Positions 56,810-64,000 of a stretch of 64,000 bases of DNA are shown here, piece by piece (position 1 is the first letter of the stretch; each line of letters starts with the position of its first letter). Source of the DNA: Rhodocollybia butyracea. Taxonomy: Eukaryota > Basidiomycota > Agaricomycetes > Agaricales > Omphalotaceae. The notes below the pieces were generated by a model. It saw only the letters and a program-made list of their open reading frames with translations, did no database searches and had not been told where the DNA came from. The stretch covers positions 1-64,000 of the forward strand of contig JADNRY010000284.1 in NCBI GenBank assembly GCA_015501585.1, written 5' to 3'. Made by a program: the position numbers and the translations under genes.

Positions 56810-58682
56810 TCTGCCTATCACCACACGCCTGAAGCCTGAGGCGTGGACGGATCTTCTCTCACAGGCAGGCATCCTGGAGGAATACAGCCACATTCCGATC
56901 GGGCTATCGGAAGGTTTCTTAATCGGAGTAGAAAACCATGACATCGAAAAAAACATATATCGCTAGGAATCACTTTCGCACAGAATCAGAAGCAGAAATC
57001 ATTCGCACCAAGTTCACAGACGAAATCGCATTAGGCAGAATCTCGCAAGCCTTCGACCCAGTCGAACTCGAGGAAGCAATCGGACCATATCGCACCGCGC
57101 CCATGGCAGTAGTCATTCAGAATAAACCACGCATTGTAATTGACCACTCTCATCCACGAAACGAACAAGCTCTAGAAAAATTCTTAACTCTCACTTCACC
57201 TCACAACCCATCGACAACAGATGGCACCAGCGATACCTCCACTATCTTGTCACCACCTCACATCAGCGATATCTCATCTCAACCCACCATGGTGGACCCC
57301 TCAAACATATCTATAAACTCCCTCATAGATCCAGACAACTACAAGTGTGATTGGGGCACATTCTCAGACTGTTATCTATTGGTAGCAGACGCACCCGAAG
57401 GTAAACTTTATATATCAGGGCCAGAAACTGAGCCACTCACCGTCCATTCACATCCACAGGTACACAGGTGGCGGTCTTTGACGTTGACGCTGCATTTAGA
57501 AACATCCCTCTACACCCGTCAGTGCGGAAACACGTCGCACTACTTCTGGACGGCATGATACACCTAGACCTAGCGTTAAACTTTGGCGAACGTTCAGCAC
57601 CAGGCATCTTCGGCATAGTTGCAGACGCCATCGTCATAATATTTCTCTTCTTCGGAATACAAGCTCTCCTCAAATGGGTAGATGATTTCATTTTCTTCCG
57701 TTACCCCAAACGTCGCCTAAACAACGGAGAATACGAATACTCATATGATGCCAGCCTCATCTGGCAAATTGCGGATTACCTAGGATGGCCATGGGCACCG
57801 AACAAATTCGTCGATTTTAGCTCGTCCTTCTTATACATAGGTTTCTTATGGAATCTTATCAATCGCACAGTGGAACTCCCAGAAAAGAAGAAGACGAAAT
57901 ATCTAGATCGCCTACAACCATGGTTATCAGATCCGAAAATCTCTCTAGCCGAAACAGAGAAACTGATAGGCACGCTCAATCACGTATGCCTCGTCGTACC
58001 TGAAGGGAGGTCGTATCTTACACAGCTCTATGCCTTCCGATCTTCGTTCAAAGGCAAAGAGCACAATCACTTCCTCAAACACACAGTGTCAAGAACCTTA
58101 CGAGAAGACATCATCTGGTGGGAGAATCGTCTTCGTCAGGATTTCCTTGGTCTGAAGATCAGACCCCCCATGAAACTCGAAAAGGACATCATTCATGTCG
58201 ACGCCTCCACAGGCTGGGGCATAGGTCTCGTATGGGACAACAGATGGTTGGCCTGGGAGCTAAAACCGTACTGGCAGGGCCCAAACAACGAACGTCACAT
58301 CGGCTGGGCGGAGATGGTGGCCGTAGAACTCGCGTTACAGACACTGATCACCTCCGGCAAGAAAAAGATCCGAATCGAAATTCGCTCTGACAACGAAGGA
58401 GTGGTCGGAGCATTGAAGAAGGGCAATTCAAGAGGACATGAACAGAACCTCATCCTAAGGAAGATTGTCGAACTGATGCAGGGACATGATATCTGGGTCG
58501 AATGCCAATGGATCTCGACACACGACAACTTAGCTGATGCCCCGTCTCGTGGAGTTTTCCCTCCGAGAAAGCAGATACATCCTAGACCACCAAAGATTCC
58601 TCATCACTTACGAAACTACGTACATAACTCAATCACACCGAACGACGCTAGATTACTTGCACAAGAACTGACCAGAAAGTAG
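56659..58682 (+). CDS. Reverse transcriptase-RNase H of the Ngaro-type element
   Basis: Copies element RNA into DNA. The coding frame starts inside the gag 3' end (LPITTRLKPEAWTDLLSQAG, then GLSEGFLIGVE); the exact start is unclear. At the run of seven A (56947-56953) the frame changes by +1 to TYIARNHFRTESEAEIIRTK. An intron of about 59 bp (57402-57460) then joins LLVADAPEG to TQVAVFDVDAAFRNIPLHPS, which holds RT motif A. Motif C is LLKWVDDFIFF (V-D-D variant of YxDD). RNase H follows with IIHVDASTGWGIG, a conserved E in GWAEMVAVELALQ, IEIRSDNEGVV and NLADAPSRG, the last typical of DIRS/Ngaro-like proteins. Apart from the A run the domain is intact to 58682. Confidence 0.87.
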
Positions 58683-58999
58683 TCACACTAGTACACTATG
58701 TAAATTCACCTCCGAAATGTAAAGATTCGTCACCCGACGCATACACGCACTTAGCATGGCAAGCTGACAACATACACAAACAAACCTATTATTCCTACTA
58801 CCAATACCAACATGCCTTTCAGGCCATATATCCAACAAACTCACCAGAAACAACGTCTCACAATCAAGCTACCGTCGCTAACACAACCACTACAGAACAT
58901 TACCAAACAAACCAATAACTCCAAGGTGACGGAAATGCAAACAAAGATGCAACCACACAGCTAACATTTAGACAGACTAATGACATATCCGACCAGCCG

Positions 59000-60046
59000 A
59001 TGGCGCACAGAGACAATGGACAGATTAACGCGATGCAGAGACTCAGTGCACATGCACAGGAAACACTGGGAGCATCGGTAAAAGGAAAAACTGCCATGAA
59101 GAAATGGAACGCTGTTCGGAGATTTCTCGTATGGGCAGACGGACAAGGACTCAAACAACATCAGTGTCTCCCTGCCCCAGAATGGGTCCTATGCGAGTAC
59201 GCAGCCACCTTCGCAGGAAAGTTCGCTGGCGGTACAGCAAAGACTCACTTGTCCGCTATCAAAGGGTGGACCATCCGCAGAGGTCATGCATACCGAGGTG
59301 GAGAAAACTTACGCCAAATGCTCATCGGTGTAGAACGCAAAGCTCCTCTCTCATCTCGTCGCGAGGAACGTCCTCCAGTGAAAGAAGAACATCTCAAACT
59401 CCTCCATACCGAACTCAATCTGAACGATGGACTGGATGTCTGCGTCATAGCGGCGGCAGACACGATGTTCTACGGTCAAATCAGAGCTGGCGAAGTGCTA
59501 ACACCTTCTCCATTCGTTGAACGATTTGATCGCAAGCTCTATTCCACGGTCGCCTGTCTTCGCGCATACAATCCTGATTGCAGTCGTCGTCTTAAACTCC
59601 CGAGCACGAAGACGGAACCTATCCGAGGCGAAGAAGTCATCCTCTCACCACAGGATAGCATCACTGATCCCAACGACGCGATCGACAGACATGTCCGTAT
59701 CAATCAACTATCTCCCAACGACCCACTATTCGCATATCGAGACAAACACGGCGAGCTGAAGGTACTGACGAAGAAACTTCTGCTAGAGGTCTGCAATCGT
59801 GTATGGTACAGACACGGCATACCTCGCATGACAGGCCACTGCTTCAGAATCGGAGGTACAACTTACTACCTGCTAGCAGGCATACCGTGCGATGTTGTGA
59901 AAGTACTAGGGAGGTGGAAATCGGATGCATTCATAAAGTACTGGAGAAACCTTGACTCCTTAGCCACGCTACACATCCATCGTATCCATGTACAGAAAGG
60001 ATACGCGGCCCAGATTCAGGAATTAATTAACTTGGCTCAAGTATAA
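59000..60046 (+). CDS. Tyrosine recombinase (YR) of the Ngaro-type element
   Basis: Integrates the circular cDNA by site-specific recombination. A single open frame of 348 residues runs from ATG 59000; no methyltransferase or other added domain is present. N-terminal SAM-like core-binding part: TAMKKWNAVRRFLVWADGQG, WVLCEYAATFAGKFAGGTAK. Catalytic part: first Arg in FYGQIRAGEVL, Lys-containing beta turn region KLPSTKTEP, the box HCFRIGGTTYYLLAGIP (H-x-x-R), GRWKSDAF and nucleophilic Tyr in IKYWRNL. All expected catalytic residues seem present. It is separated from RT by about 320 bp without coding signature, on the same strand. Confidence 0.92.
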   Translation: MAHRDNGQINAMQRLSAHAQETLGASVKGKTAMKKWNAVRRFLVWADGQGLKQHQCLPAPEWVLCEYAATFAGKFAGGTAKTHLSAIKGWTIRRGHAYRGGENLRQMLIGVERKAPLSSRREERPPVKEEHLKLLHTELNLNDGLDVCVIAAADTMFYGQIRAGEVLTPSPFVERFDRKLYSTVACLRAYNPDCSRRLKLPSTKTEPIRGEEVILSPQDSITDPNDAIDRHVRINQLSPNDPLFAYRDKHGELKVLTKKLLLEVCNRVWYRHGIPRMTGHCFRIGGTTYYLLAGIPCDVVKVLGRWKSDAFIKYWRNLDSLATLHIHRIHVQKGYAAQIQELINLAQV

Positions 60047-60184
60047 CGAGTTTCTACATAACTACACATATAACTACATGTATAACTACTATGAAAACAA
60101 CGTACACTTACAGTCAGACAAGCACACAACCAAACATTCAAAATTATTATTAAAGAAAGAAACAAGGTTTGCGCTAGGTGCAGT

Positions 60185-60274
60185 GTCCCGAGGAGGACTC
60201 GAACCTCCATCTACTTAGGAAGAAGATGCAAATCGCATAAACTGTCCGTGTGCTGACCATTACACTATCGGGAC
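60185..60274 (-). ncRNA. tRNA-like unit 1 in the Ngaro-type element (antisense)
   Basis: Reading the minus strand: acceptor arm GTCCCGA pairs with TCGGGAC, D stem GTGT with ACAC around AATGGTCAGC (A-box-like), and T arm GGAGG-TTCGAGT-CCTCC (B box). The 39 bases between D and T arms do not form a normal anticodon arm in any way I could find, even allowing an intron, so I give no amino acid. It could be a Pol III promoter-bearing tRNA derivative. Ends 144 bp before B1. Confidence 0.65.
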
Positions 60275-60417
60275 TTAATATCTGATTCGTACAGTCTCAC
60301 TACAAGCTTGAGCACACTCTCTGGGAAAGTCGTCATCAGAAACGACGCGCTTGCAGCTTCAACTTCGTAGGATTGGAAAGACCTTTCTAATCACGACCTT
60401 CCTCCTGTACTCCCCTG

Positions 60418-60570
60418 CAGCAGACTTCAGTAATTAATCCCGGCACCGATATTAACTAACGGGCACCGGGATTTATTACCTGTTTCTGTCTCTCCCCATT
60501 ACTCGTCAGTAGCGTCGATAGACGCAGATAACATCTTCTAATTATCTAGTCTGTATCGACTAGGATCGAA
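60418..60570 (+). repeat. Ngaro-type repeat B1
   Basis: 153 bp starting CAGCAGACTTCAGTAATTAA and ending CTAGGATCGAA, matching B2. Contains the inverted words CCCGGCACCGATATTAACTA and ACGGGCACCGGGATTTAT. Directly followed by A2. Confidence 0.93.
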
Positions 60571-60715
60571 AGTGAAAGTTACTGACTGTGGGAAAGTAAC
60601 TGTGTTTTCGTAAAGGAGAGCAGACGGGATAATTAGCGCCGGACTCTCTTCATTCTGTTACCACCTCATAAGTTATCTTAACTTAAGATAAACACGCATA
60701 TATCACTTTTATCGA
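60571..60715 (+). repeat. Ngaro-type repeat A2
   Basis: 145-bp copy of A1, abutting B1 with no spacer. The B1-A2 junction equals what circularisation of the element would create, which is the diagnostic feature of split direct repeats. Confidence 0.93.
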
Positions 60716-60744
60716 CCCACCATCCAACCCCAAATTACGACCAC

Positions 60745-60745
<1 letters not shown>

Positions 60746-60784
<39 letters not shown>
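60746..60784 (+). repeat. Homopolymer of 39 A
   Basis: Uninterrupted A run, 30 bp after A2 and 26 bp before tRNA-like unit 2. On the minus strand it is a T run downstream of that unit, and could end Pol III transcription. Its exact length in the assembly is unreliable. Confidence 0.85.
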
Positions 60785-60786
<2 letters not shown>

Positions 60787-60810
60787 CAATTTATGAGATT
60801 TATTTCCAAA

Positions 60811-60920
60811 GTCCAGAGAAGGATTCGAACCCTCATCTATGAAACTGATGAAAATTGAGGAATTGACCTCACCGGGAAACATACTCAATATCATTGTGTT
60901 AGCCATTACACCATCTGAAC
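60811..60920 (-). ncRNA. tRNA-like unit 2 in the Ngaro-type element (antisense)
   Basis: Minus strand: acceptor GTTCAGA pairs with TCTGGAC (one G-T pair), D stem GTGT/ACAC around AATGGCTA, and T arm GAGGG-TTCGAAT-CCTTC. The 60-base central part has TGAT/ATCA as a possible partial anticodon stem but no clear loop. The segment before the T arm (TAGATGAGGG) resembles unit 1 (TAGATGGAGG), so the two are probably related. Ends 101 bp before B2. Confidence 0.65.
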
Positions 60921-61021
60921 CTGATACACCACGACAATACCTGACCAAAATCTGAAGATCAACTCTGAAGACATCGTCCCTACTGACGGTGATCTGAACC
61001 AATCAGTACAGATCACACCCC

Positions 61022-61174
61022 CAGCAGACTTCAGTAATTAATCCCGGCACCGATATTAACTAACGGGCACCGGGATTTATTACCTGTTTCTGTCTCTCCC
61101 CATTACTCGTCAGTAGCGTCGATAGACGCAGATAACATCTTCTAATTATCTAGTCTGTATCGACTAGGATCGAA
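61022..61174 (+). repeat. Ngaro-type repeat B2 (right end)
   Basis: 153-bp copy of B1, closing the element. Right of it host sequence resumes (ACACCATGAGTAAGC), matching the 46-kb duplicate from GGCGCTTCGA on. Confidence 0.92.
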
Positions 61175-61175
61175 A

Positions 61176-62260
61176 CACCATGAGTAAGCCGCTCGGCGCT
61201 TCGACAAATGATAATTTATCTTCCCGCCCTCACGAGTTCATGACAGCACAGCTCAGCATGCGCTAACTCATTTCCTATACACAAAACACCGGTAAAGTTC
61301 AGAGGAACAAGGACAAAGAACAAAATGGGCTTGTCGTTCAATTGACTGGGCAATTTTAGGGCATTTGTAGGCGGTTACATGTGCGTATTTGACTTGTTCG
61401 TTTTTAAGCTCGTTTAATCTTCAAGAAACTATAGAAATTGTCCTCGCTTGTGCCGCTGTTCTCCTAAAATTCCAAAACCAGGTCAAAGTTTGATATTCCA
61501 AGCAAATTTCAGTGCTCTTCGTCTACTTGTACTTGTGTTCTAGCCCTTGGACTATGGACTTGCCATGCAATGGACATTCTGCTCTTTTCAAAGACATGGC
61601 CTTTCAAGACGAAAAACTATGACTTGGGACGCCTTGGGTGGCGGCTTGGGCTATGAATCTTAGAGATTTGTATTCTCGGATTACAGCGGTCATGGTTTTG
61701 TTTCGATGAGGTAGCGGTCAGTGGCTAGTAGATGAATCGGACAAAATGCCGCTAGTTTGAAAGTGTGGTTCTCTTGAGATACGCGAAGGAAGTGTCAGGC
61801 CAAGATGCTACCCCTTTTTCGTCAACGACAACACCATGTCCTTCGGAATTTCGGAGCTTGGCATTGCAACAACTGCATCTTCGTTCGGAGCAGTGACGCG
61901 AACTCCTCTTTTGTCTTTCGACGATAAGCTAGAGCATCGTATCTGGCTGGTCATTGGTTCTTCTGCCGACAGATTCGTTCCTCGAGATACCACTTAACGA
62001 GCACCTTTCCTTACCAGCTGCCAAGAGAAATTCGAATTCAGAGACAAACTACTGCGAGCGGGCACTCTTCTCATAGTTCCTTCTGTTGATTCAATTGCTT
62101 CATCGTTGTTCCAATGGTTCTTGCTGCTACTGGCGTCGCCGGAACGCTAGAACTCAGAACAGCAGTTTGTAACACGATGCTCGCCTCTGTCATCTATTGT
62201 AGTTGGCGCCGGGTTTCCACTCTTCTATTCTGGACCACCTGTAATGGTGGAAGAAACACA
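61176..62260. repeat. Host flank, diverged duplicate of 46020-46830
   Basis: Same landmarks in the same order as at 46 kb. No gene is visible. The match shows that this sequence once followed the methyltransferase at 53-54 kb directly. Confidence 0.7.
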
Positions 62261-62609
62261 CTTCGTTACTGGTACTCTCTTAACCTTTTCCCTCCAGCAA
62301 TTAGACTATCCTTCCGTTACTACACTCGAGCAGTGCATCCCTTACAAACTATTGCTATAATATATTTACTAATTAATCAATGAACACTGGCCGTTGGTTT
62401 GTGCTATCAGGACTCTACGATTCGAGCTTGGGCGAAAGGATTTTAAGTTGCATCTCGATTCACTGCCAGAACAAGGCTGTTTTTCAAAGTAGCTGCTGCT
62501 TCCTTTGGAGCTTTAGGTATTCAGACATAACAGTGGTACTCGTCGTTACGCCGTATACATCGAAATTCTTCTGAACGACGATAAACTACTGTTGTACTAT
62601 ACTTGTATA

Positions 62610-62690
62610 AGTTTGGGAAACCTAATCCGAACGGTTGTGACTTCCTTAATTGCGGTGGCATCTACCAGAGACTGCATTTGCAGTAGGCCG
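62610..62690 (-). pseudogene. Cytochrome P450 exon relic
   Basis: GGGAAACCTAATCCGAACGG, TTGTGACTTCCTTAATTGCG and GTGGCATCTACCAGAGAC align with 32875-32935 of the P450 (the exon encoding LADAAAIKEVTTARARFPKP). The rest of the gene is missing. After about 60 bp the sequence matches the region next to the small protein gene at 34.1 kb. Confidence 0.7.
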
Positions 62691-62820
62691 TCGCAAGGGA
62701 TTCGAAAGAAATTTGATTCATAGGGTATTAAAGGAAATAAGTATGTTGCTACTCCATCATAAGACTCGTACACATATGCGGGCCACAGCTATAACATCAA
62801 TCTTCCTCGTAGCTAGGCTG

Positions 62821-63255
62821 CTATAAAGACGTAGCAAAATCAAAAGCCCTTGGCTCGTGAATATGGGTAAGAGTAATCGGCTTCGTTATGGTTGAAGCAC
62901 GTCTTCTGCGGGGCAACGAACCAGCTCTGGGCTCGAGCTGTCCTTTCGCAGGCATCTGGGACTCGGAAGCATAAGCCGACCCGGGAGTGATATGGATGAA
63001 CTCGAGAAAGCCACGACGCTCTCGTAGAGGGATTTCGGGTAAAACGAGAGGAGGGGGTACGTGGATGTTAGGAAGGTAGGGGAATGCGGGTACGAATGAA
63101 GGGAGAGTAAGGCTTTCGGTTTCGAAATCGGTGATTAGGGGCGACGAGAGACAATGGTTCTCAATCGACGATGAGGGATAATTCATGTTGTAGATGGACA
63201 TGATGAGCAGTGGTAGGATGGGTAAAGTGCAGTGGTAGTGGATGTACGATGACAA
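62821..63255 (-). CDS. Small membrane or secreted protein, copy 3 (best preserved)
   Basis: 144 residues from ATG 63255 (MSSYIHYH). N-terminal hydrophobic segment TLPILPLLIMSIYNMNY could be a signal anchor or uncleaved signal. The middle is acidic then Pro-rich (PSFVPAFPYLPNIHVPPPLV). The strongest conserved block is LPEIPLRERRGFLEFIHITP, followed by SAYASESQMPAKGQLEPRAG, a basic cluster PRRRRAST and TKPITLTHIHEPRAFDF. I do not recognise the family. Because the frame after ITPG is conserved with the frameshifted copy at 34 kb (changes are mostly conservative), it has been under protein-level constraint. It lies 360 bp downstream of F-box gene G5, and the upstream sequence GAGAAGCGGAGGAGAATTTA is also shared with the 34-kb copy. 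Confidence 0.65.
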   Translation of the reverse strand: MSSYIHYHCTLPILPLLIMSIYNMNYPSSSIENHCLSSPLITDFETESLTLPSFVPAFPYLPNIHVPPPLVLPEIPLRERRGFLEFIHITPGSAYASESQMPAKGQLEPRAGSLPRRRRASTITKPITLTHIHEPRAFDFATSL

Positions 63256-63614
63256 GGTGTATTGCCTCCTTAGTGAGAAGCGGAGGAGAATTTATAGGTA
63301 GCGGATAGGGGTGTTAACCGCAGTCTCCTCTTTTCGATGTCCTGCGGCTCAGTGTTCAGTAGTTACTCCTAGATAGTAAGTTTGAAAACGTACCTACCTG
63401 TTGTATTATCAGAAGAACGGTGCTCCTCTGATACATATATTAGTACTTGGACGCGAGGGGAGTAGCGAGAACACGGATGTTTTGCCCTGCATCGATCTTC
63501 AACAGTCAAGAACATCATTCACTATACAAGTACTGGATTAGCAATCCAAGGTCAAGCTGGCATACTATGAAGACCGAACTATACTTACTGTATGAAGAAA
63601 AATGGTTCGAGGGC

Positions 63615-64000
63615 CTATACATATAGATCGTCCGTCTCCAAACGCCATCCTTTGATTCGAAGTGTTTCGTCCATCATTTCATATACGTGTGGCCGGCTTC
63701 GAAGATCTTCCGCCGTCTCTGCCCTAAAGCAAAGGACCTTGATTCCCTCCCCACGTATCGCTGCCATGGTCCAACAGAAGTTCCGCCAGTTGGAATTTGT
63801 AGCCTTGGGCTGATCAAACCAGAAGCCCAGTGTATGGACAGAGGGAGGTAGCTGTAGATTGCTGGGAGTTTTTGGAAATGATAATGATACCAGACAACGA
63901 TTATGCTTTTCGACAGAGGCAAGGCGTATGGTCACGTATCTTAGACGAGGAAGTAAGCGACAGTTGGAAATCAGCTCAGATAGATATGGACGACGTGAAG
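63615..64000 (-). CDS. F-box-like protein, family G, copy G5 (3' part only, window end)
   Basis: The C-terminal third of a family G protein: LISNCRLLPRLRYVTIRLAS, LQLPPSVHTLGFWFDQPKAT, GEGIKVLCFRAETAEDLRSR and the family end KGWRLETDDLYV at 63615. The frame is open to the window edge. The F-box part lies beyond 64000, so integrity is unknown. It is more diverged from G1 to G4 than they are from each other in this segment. Confidence 0.75.
   Translation of the reverse strand, partial: SRRPYLSELISNCRLLPRLRYVTIRLASVEKHNRCLVSLSFPKTPSNLQLPPSVHTLGFWFDQPKATNSNWRNFCWTMAAIRGEGIKVLCFRAETAEDLRSRPHVYEMMDETLRIKGWRLETDDLYV

Larger units (their letters stand above)
54251..61174 (+). mobile_element. Ngaro-type tyrosine-recombinase retrotransposon with split direct repeats
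   Basis: The order A1 (54251-54395), gag-RT/RNase H-YR genes, B1 (60418-60570), A2 (60571-60715), B2 (61022-61174) is the split direct repeat layout described for Ngaro elements. A1/A2 and B1/B2 match by eye over their full length, and B1 abuts A2 directly. There is no visible target duplication, as expected for insertion by a tyrosine recombinase. RT and YR are well preserved, but the gag gene carries several frame changes and the gag-RT junction is shifted, so this copy probably cannot move by itself. Between A2 and B2 lie a 39-base A run and a tRNA-like unit. It is inserted upstream of the methyltransferase. Confidence 0.92.

Noticed and set aside
56946..56954. Programmed -1 frameshift at the A AAA AAC heptamer between gag and RT
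   Set aside because: The RT reading frame downstream is +1 (or -2) relative to the incoming frame. A -1 slip would enter a frame without RT coding sequence.
60185..60920. Ordinary host tRNA genes with assignable anticodons
   Set aside because: No canonical anticodon stem and loop could be drawn, with or without an intron, so I kept them as tRNA-like only.
54251..61174. LTR retrotransposon, because of the 145-bp direct repeats
   Set aside because: A second repeat pair (B1/B2) is interleaved, there is no integrase or protease signature, and a tyrosine recombinase is present. This is the split direct repeat layout.

Overview
The window is nuclear DNA from a mushroom-type basidiomycete (Agaricomycetes). 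Genes carry many short (about 45-70 bp) GT-AG introns. The recognisable families are a cerato-platanin, a TRI5-type terpene cyclase, fungal MATE transporters, a fused cytochrome b5/fatty-acid 2-hydroxylase, large F-box families typical of Agaricomycetes, a Ngaro-type tyrosine-recombinase retrotransposon and a MULE-like DNA transposon. Exon joins were made by eye from splice signals and family patterns; no search was run.

Layout. 0-6.2 kb: low gene content, with two decayed copies of one Agaricomycete coiled-coil protein gene. 6.3-9.4 kb: a zinc-type dehydrogenase (one frameshift) and an SCS7-type sphingolipid fatty-acid 2-hydroxylase. 9.8-29.9 kb: a zinc-cluster protein gene followed by a threefold segmental duplication of a MATE transporter. 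Copy A has a 1-bp deletion. Copy B is a recombinant, C-like on the left and A-like on the right, with the switch inside a 36-bp interval. Copy C lies beyond a 6.8-kb MULE-like element whose 10-bp target duplication and empty site are both visible. 30.3-38.2 kb: cerato-platanin, cytochrome P450, a small membrane or secreted protein, an F-box gene and a TRI5-like terpene cyclase. 38.3 kb: a 93-bp MITE. 39-54 kb: repeated modules of a minus-strand F-box gene (family G) head to head with a plus-strand coiled-coil/F-box gene (family P), sometimes followed by a methyltransferase. Most copies are broken. A NOSIP pseudogene lies at 47-48 kb. 54.25-61.17 kb: a Ngaro-type element with the full split direct repeat order A1-ORFs-B1-A2-B2 and two antisense tRNA-like units. 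61.2-64 kb: the far flank of that insertion, a P450 relic, a better-preserved copy of the small protein, and the 3' part of another family G gene cut by the window end.

How the parts may work together. P450, terpene cyclase, oxidoreductase, methyltransferase, MATE exporters and a zinc-cluster protein within about 48 kb would suit a terpenoid pathway, but this is inference. The stronger observation is structural: the region evolves by duplication of multi-gene blocks ([P450-small protein-G], [G-P-methyltransferase], [zinc-cluster 5' end-MATE]), then by recombination, decay and transposon insertion, and several events can be ordered from the sequence. Several frameshifts fall in homopolymers, so some pseudogene calls could be assembly errors.
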